Origin: Pseudorhodoferax sp. Leaf265
Lineage (GTDB): Bacteria > Pseudomonadota > Gammaproteobacteria > Burkholderiales > Burkholderiaceae_C
Length of the DNA: 64,000 nucleotides
NCBI RefSeq assembly: GCF_001422365.1
Contig: NZ_LMMT01000040.1
Span: 257,242-321,241 of the forward strand
Direction: 5' to 3'
Each line of letters starts with the position of its first letter. The first letter of the stretch is position 1. Under the pieces are notes generated by a model. The model saw nothing but the letters and a program-made list of their open reading frames with translations, made no database searches and had not been told where the DNA came from. Below are positions 60,262-64,000 of the stretch, piece after piece. Made by a program: the position numbers and the translations under genes.

Positions 60262-62787
60262 ATGCATGCACTGCCGTCCTCCATCGTCCTGATGGCAGTC
60301 ATGGCCAGCACCAGCGCCCAGCCCCAGGGACTGCCGCCGCCGCCGCAGCCCGGCGCCGCGGCGGCACTGGCCGGCGCCACGCTGTACCTGGAGCTGGTGG
60401 TCAACCAGCAAGCCACCGGCCAGGTGGTGCCTGTGCTCGTGAAGGACGGCAGCTACCACGTGGCCGCCGACACGCTGCGCGCGCTGCACGTGCGCACACC
60501 GGCCACCGGCGCCCAGCTGGTGGCGGTGGACCGCATCGAGGGCCTGGGCGTGCGCTACGACAGCGTGGCCCAGCGGCTGGAGCTCATGCTGCCGCCAGCC
60601 TGGCTGCCCGAGCAGCAGCTGGGCAGCGGCGCGCCGGTCAACCGGCTGCGCCCCACGGTAGGCCGCGGCTTCCTGCTGAACTACGAGCTCTACGCCACCA
60701 ACCCCGGCCGCGCCGAGTCCAGCACCTCGCTGTGGACCGAGCAGCGCTGGTTCGGCGCCTGGGGCCTGTTGTCCAACACCGGCATCGCGCGCCACACCCG
60801 CAGCAGCGGCACCGACGGCGCCGGCATCGCAGGTGGCCAGGGCTACCTGCGCTACGACACCAGCTGGCGCTACTCGGACACCGACGCCGTGCGCTCGGTC
60901 ACGGCCGGCGACCTGATCACGGCCACGCTGCCCTGGGGCAGCGCGGTGCGCATCGGCGGCATCCAGGTCGCCCGCAACTTCGCGATCCGGCCCGACCTCG
61001 TGCCCTACCCGCTGCCCACCTTCTCGGGCCAGGCCGCCGTGCCCTCGGCCGTGGACCTGTTCATCAACGGCCAGCGCGCCGGCCGCGAGAACGTGCAGCC
61101 GGGGCCGTTCACGCTGAACACCATGCCCTTCATCACGGGCGCGGGCGAGGCCGCCGTGGTGACCACCGACGCGCTGGGCCGCCAGGTGCTGACCACGGTG
61201 CCGTTCTACGTGTCCAGCACGCTGCTCAAAGCCGGGACCTCCGACTACGCGCTGTCGGCCGGCGCGCTGCGGCGCGGCTACGGGCAGGACAGCTTCGGCT
61301 ACGGCCGCGCCGTCGCCAGCGGCAGCTGGCGCTACGGTCTCGGCGACACGGTGACGCTGGAGGCGCGTGGCGAGCTGGCGCGCGGCCTGCAGGTGGCCGG
61401 CGCCGGCGCGGTGGTGGCGCTGGGCCGCTACGGCGTGCTCAACGGCGCGCTGGCCCACGGCGGCGACGGCGTGCAGTGGACCGCCGGCTACCAGTACAAC
61501 GCCCAGCGCTTCGGCCTGGCGCTGCAGCACACCCAGCGCACCGGTGGCTGGCGCGACCTGGCCGGGCTGGACCGCCGCGAAGGCGCCACCGTGGGCCGCA
61601 GCAACACCCAGGTCACGACCAGCCTGTCGCTGGGCGCGATCGGTGCCGTCGCCATCGGCTACTTCGACGCCCAGGCGCTGGACGGGGCGCGCAGCCGCAT
61701 CGCCACGGCCAGCTACTCGCGGGCGCTGGGCAGCAGCAGCTTCCTGTCGCTGAACCTGAACAAGGCGGTGAGCGGCAAGGACTACCTGGTGCAGCTGCAA
61801 TGGACGCTGCTGCTCGGCGACCGCGGCGCCATGAGCGTGGTCGGCACGCGCGACCGCAACGGCTTCGGCCGCCAGCTGCAGTACAGCCGCACGCCGCCAC
61901 CGTCCGGTGGCCTGGGCTGGAACCTGTCGTACGCCAACAGCGCCGGCCCGGACGACTACCGCCAGGGCAGCATGACCTGGCGCGGTGACACCCTGCAGCT
62001 GCAGGGCGGTGCCTACGCCCAGGGCGGGCGCAGCTCCACCTGGGCCAGCGCCAGCGGCTCCATCGTGGCCATGGACGGCGGCTGGTTCGCGGCGAACCGC
62101 ATCAACGACGCCTTCGCGCTGGTCTCCACCGGCGTGGGCGACGTGCCGGTGCGCTTCGAGAACCAGCTGATCGGCCGCACCAACACGCGCGGCCACCTGC
62201 TGGTGCCCGGCGTCAACGCCTACTACCCGGCGCGCTTCGAGGTCGACCTGCTGGACCTGCCCGAGGACATGCAGGTGGCCCAGTCCGAGCAGCGCGTGCT
62301 GCTGGGCTCGGGCAGCGGTGCGCTGCTGCGCTTTTCCATCCAGAAGGTGCGTGCGGCCAGCCTCACGCTGGTGGACCTGGCCGGCCGGCCGCTGCCGGTG
62401 GGCCTGTCGGTGCAGCTGCTGGGCTCGGGCCGCAGCGCCACGCTGGGCTGGGACGGCCAGGTCTACCTGGAGGGCCTGGCGCCGGACAACGAACTGCTGG
62501 TGCGCGGGGTCGGCTTCGAGAGCTGCCGCGTCCGCTTCACATTGGACGAACAGGCCACGGGCGTGGCCCGGCTCGGCCCGTTGCTGTGCCGCCCCCTGCC
62601 TTCCAACGCGCTGCTCGGCCGCTGGCCCTCAACCCGGTGTACCCCTCCATGCAAAGCCCCACCCTCCCCCTGTTGCTGGCGCTGGCCGGCCTGGCCCCGC
62701 TGGGCGCGCAGGCCTGCACCATGGCCGAGACCGGCGGCCTGCTGCCCAGCGTGGCGACCCAGCGCGTGGCCGGTGGCCCCACGGTGA
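60262..62787 (+). CDS. Outer-membrane usher (CsuD-like)
   Basis: An 841-residue usher forming the pilus secretion pore. The N-terminal domain (LYLELVVNQQATGQVVPVLV), 24-strand barrel, and the plug region are recognisable, as is the C-terminal GVGFESCRVRFTL with GPLLCRP near 776. Beyond that, about 62 Pro/Arg/Trp-rich residues look like out-of-frame translation of the adhesin start and overlap its gene by 139 bp. Either the usher has an unusual tail or a frameshift removed its stop. Confidence 0.92.
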   Translation: MHALPSSIVLMAVMASTSAQPQGLPPPPQPGAAAALAGATLYLELVVNQQATGQVVPVLVKDGSYHVAADTLRALHVRTPATGAQLVAVDRIEGLGVRYDSVAQRLELMLPPAWLPEQQLGSGAPVNRLRPTVGRGFLLNYELYATNPGRAESSTSLWTEQRWFGAWGLLSNTGIARHTRSSGTDGAGIAGGQGYLRYDTSWRYSDTDAVRSVTAGDLITATLPWGSAVRIGGIQVARNFAIRPDLVPYPLPTFSGQAAVPSAVDLFINGQRAGRENVQPGPFTLNTMPFITGAGEAAVVTTDALGRQVLTTVPFYVSSTLLKAGTSDYALSAGALRRGYGQDSFGYGRAVASGSWRYGLGDTVTLEARGELARGLQVAGAGAVVALGRYGVLNGALAHGGDGVQWTAGYQYNAQRFGLALQHTQRTGGWRDLAGLDRREGATVGRSNTQVTTSLSLGAIGAVAIGYFDAQALDGARSRIATASYSRALGSSSFLSLNLNKAVSGKDYLVQLQWTLLLGDRGAMSVVGTRDRNGFGRQLQYSRTPPPSGGLGWNLSYANSAGPDDYRQGSMTWRGDTLQLQGGAYAQGGRSSTWASASGSIVAMDGGWFAANRINDAFALVSTGVGDVPVRFENQLIGRTNTRGHLLVPGVNAYYPARFEVDLLDLPEDMQVAQSEQRVLLGSGSGALLRFSIQKVRAASLTLVDLAGRPLPVGLSVQLLGSGRSATLGWDGQVYLEGLAPDNELLVRGVGFESCRVRFTLDEQATGVARLGPLLCRPLPSNALLGRWPSTRCTPPCKAPPSPCCWRWPAWPRWARRPAPWPRPAACCPAWRPSAWPVAPR

Positions 62788-63608
62788 CGACCTCGGCCAG
62801 CTTCAACTTCAACTGCGCCGGCGTGGTGCTGGCCCTGCTCAACGGCACGCCCACGCTCAAGGGCCAGCTGCAGGCCAACACCACCGGCCTCACGCTCAAG
62901 AACACGCTCAACAACACGCTGCAGATTCCCTACCAGATCTACAGCAACACCGGCTACAGCACCGGCTACGCCAGCGGCGCGCTGGTGGTGGACCTGAACG
63001 GCGCCAACCTGCTCGGCCTGTTGACCGCCGGCAGCGGCACCAACGTGCCGATCTACATCGCCACCACGCCGGGGCCCAACATCCCGGCGGGCGTGTACAC
63101 CGACACGCTGCAGGTGACCTGGACCTACTTCAACATCTGCGAGGGCCTGATCGGCGCGCTCGGCCTGTGCGTGGGCGTGGCCAACACCGGCACCACCGTC
63201 AGGAACCTGACGATCTCGCTGACCGTCAGCAACGACTGCACCATCACCGCGCCGCCGGTGAGCTTCGGCAGCGCACCGCTGCTGGCCGGCTTTCCCACGG
63301 TGTCGCAGAACATCAGCCTGCAGTGCAGCCGCAACATGGTCTACACGGTGGGCCTGTCGCCCGGCAGCTACGCCAGCGGCGGGCGCCGCCGCATGGCCTC
63401 GGGCACCTCGCGGCTGGCCTACGACATCTTCAAGGCCGACAACACGGTCTGGGGCAGCGCCGACACCGCCACCCGCGCGGCCGGCCCGGCGCCGGCCACG
63501 GGCAACAGCGTGCAGACCATTCCCTACAGCGCGCGCATCTACCAGGACCAGGCCAATCCGGCGCCCGGCACCTACACCGACAACGTCGTCGTGGACGTGA
63601 GCTTCTAG
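62649..63608 (+). CDS. Pilus tip adhesin (CsuE-like, two SCPU domains)
   Basis: A 319-residue exported protein with two SCPU domains. The signal peptide (LPLLLALAGLAPLGAQA) precedes CTMAETGG. The first domain (about 25-190) would be the receptor-binding tip domain; the second (about 200-319) ends in the pilin strand GTYTDNVVVDVSF. Such two-domain organisation matches CsuE, which binds hydrophobic surfaces through its tip loops. Start 62649 is chosen by the signal peptide; the frame is open to 62586. Confidence 0.9.
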   Translation: MQSPTLPLLLALAGLAPLGAQACTMAETGGLLPSVATQRVAGGPTVTTSASFNFNCAGVVLALLNGTPTLKGQLQANTTGLTLKNTLNNTLQIPYQIYSNTGYSTGYASGALVVDLNGANLLGLLTAGSGTNVPIYIATTPGPNIPAGVYTDTLQVTWTYFNICEGLIGALGLCVGVANTGTTVRNLTISLTVSNDCTITAPPVSFGSAPLLAGFPTVSQNISLQCSRNMVYTVGLSPGSYASGGRRRMASGTSRLAYDIFKADNTVWGSADTATRAAGPAPATGNSVQTIPYSARIYQDQANPAPGTYTDNVVVDVSF

Positions 63609-63611
63609 ATG

Positions 63612-64000
63612 TCAGCGCACGAAGAACAAGGCCACGCTGACGGCCAGGCCGCAGGTCCACACCAGGCTGCGCAATGTGCTTCTGTCGCGGATGTAGAGCG
63701 ACACATAGACCACGCGCAGCAGCACATAGGCCACGGCCAGCGCGTCGATGCGCGCCTGCGTGGCGCCGAACTGGTGGGCCGCCAGCACGCCGGCCATGAA
63801 CAGCGGCAGGCCTTCGAAGCCGTTGTGCTGCGCCGCCAACGCCCGGGCGCGCCAGCCACCCTGGCGTGCCGCCCAGTCGCGCGGCGCGTGGTTGTCGCCC
63901 AGCCTGAAGGCGCCGGCCTTGGCGATCCAGGCGGTCAGATAGGGCAGCAAGGCGGCGGCCAGCAGGCACCAGTAGGCCAGGCTCAGGTGGTGGGTTTGCA
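63612..64000 (-). CDS. MAPEG family membrane protein (nearly complete)
   Basis: At least 129 residues of a MAPEG-type integral membrane protein, a family including glutathione-dependent microsomal enzymes. Hydrophobic segments (LAYWCLLAAALLPYLTAWI, LPLFMAGVLAAHQF, and two C-terminal helices) surround the conserved RALAAQHNGFEGLPLF. The visible sequence begins TGCAAACCCAC on the minus strand, which would be ATG CAA ACC if the next base outside the window is A; thus probably only the first base is missing. Convergent with the adhesin gene. Confidence 0.85.
   Translation of the reverse strand, partial: QTHHLSLAYWCLLAAALLPYLTAWIAKAGAFRLGDNHAPRDWAARQGGWRARALAAQHNGFEGLPLFMAGVLAAHQFGATQARIDALAVAYVLLRVVYVSLYIRDRSTLRSLVWTCGLAVSVALFFVR

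Overview
The window is GC-rich (roughly 70 percent by eye), densely coding DNA without insertion sequences, phage genes or CRISPR repeats. Gene content and order (sodB, xseA, exbB-exbD-lpxK-Trm112-kdsB-adk, lexA with CTG-N10-CAG boxes, a thiC operon under a TPP riboswitch, a Bug-type periplasmic binding protein, a Csu-type pilus) indicate a chromosomal segment of a betaproteobacterium of the order Burkholderiales, most likely family Comamonadaceae (Acidovorax-like). This placement rests on gene content and order only.

Layout. 1-5,822: oxidative-stress and housekeeping genes (sodB partial, xseA) and a tightly overlapped envelope/KDO operon ending near adk. 5,824-9,086: asparaginase and lexA diverge over two SOS boxes, followed by a small unknown protein and a 2-hydroxyacid dehydrogenase. 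9,118-17,578: a FimV-like membrane protein, then a + strand acyl-CoA module (3-hydroxyacyl-CoA dehydrogenase, enoyl-CoA hydratase, Crp/Fnr regulator, phosphotransferase, acyl-CoA dehydrogenase, glutathione transferase). 17,606-25,280: a chemoreceptor and the thiamine operon thiC-thiO-thiS-thiG-thiDE with promoter and TPP riboswitch. 25,396-29,902: tRNA-Arg(TCT), an orphan peptide-type binding protein, two small unknown proteins and a diguanylate cyclase.

29,892-37,652: a three-gene operon (Bug binding protein, FAD-linked 2-hydroxyacid oxidase, HglS/YdcJ-type 2-oxoadipate decarboxylase) opposite a LysR gene with a clear dyad operator. It looks like a route from 2-oxoadipate to D-2-hydroxyglutarate to 2-oxoglutarate. 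An LLM monooxygenase, a nitroreductase and azurin follow. 37,731-49,393: a purine/ureide catabolic island. On the - strand a GntR regulator is followed by puuE, a uraD-allantoate amidohydrolase fusion and an M20 hydrolase. On the + strand are gcl, hyi, glxR, uraH and an NCS2 purine permease with a structured leader. Together they convert 5-hydroxyisourate through allantoin and glyoxylate to glycerate; urate oxidase and ureidoglycolate lyase are not in the window.

49,481-54,075: a zinc-uptake locus (His-rich AztD-like lipoprotein, His-rich outer-membrane barrel, ZnuA-like protein, ZnuB-like permease, Zur) behind a perfect 16-bp palindrome that exactly fills a promoter spacer. No transporter ATPase is present. 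54,278-58,108: a large hybrid histidine kinase. 58,256-63,608: a Csu-type chaperone-usher pilus operon with an unusual usher/adhesin overlap. The window ends inside a MAPEG-family gene.
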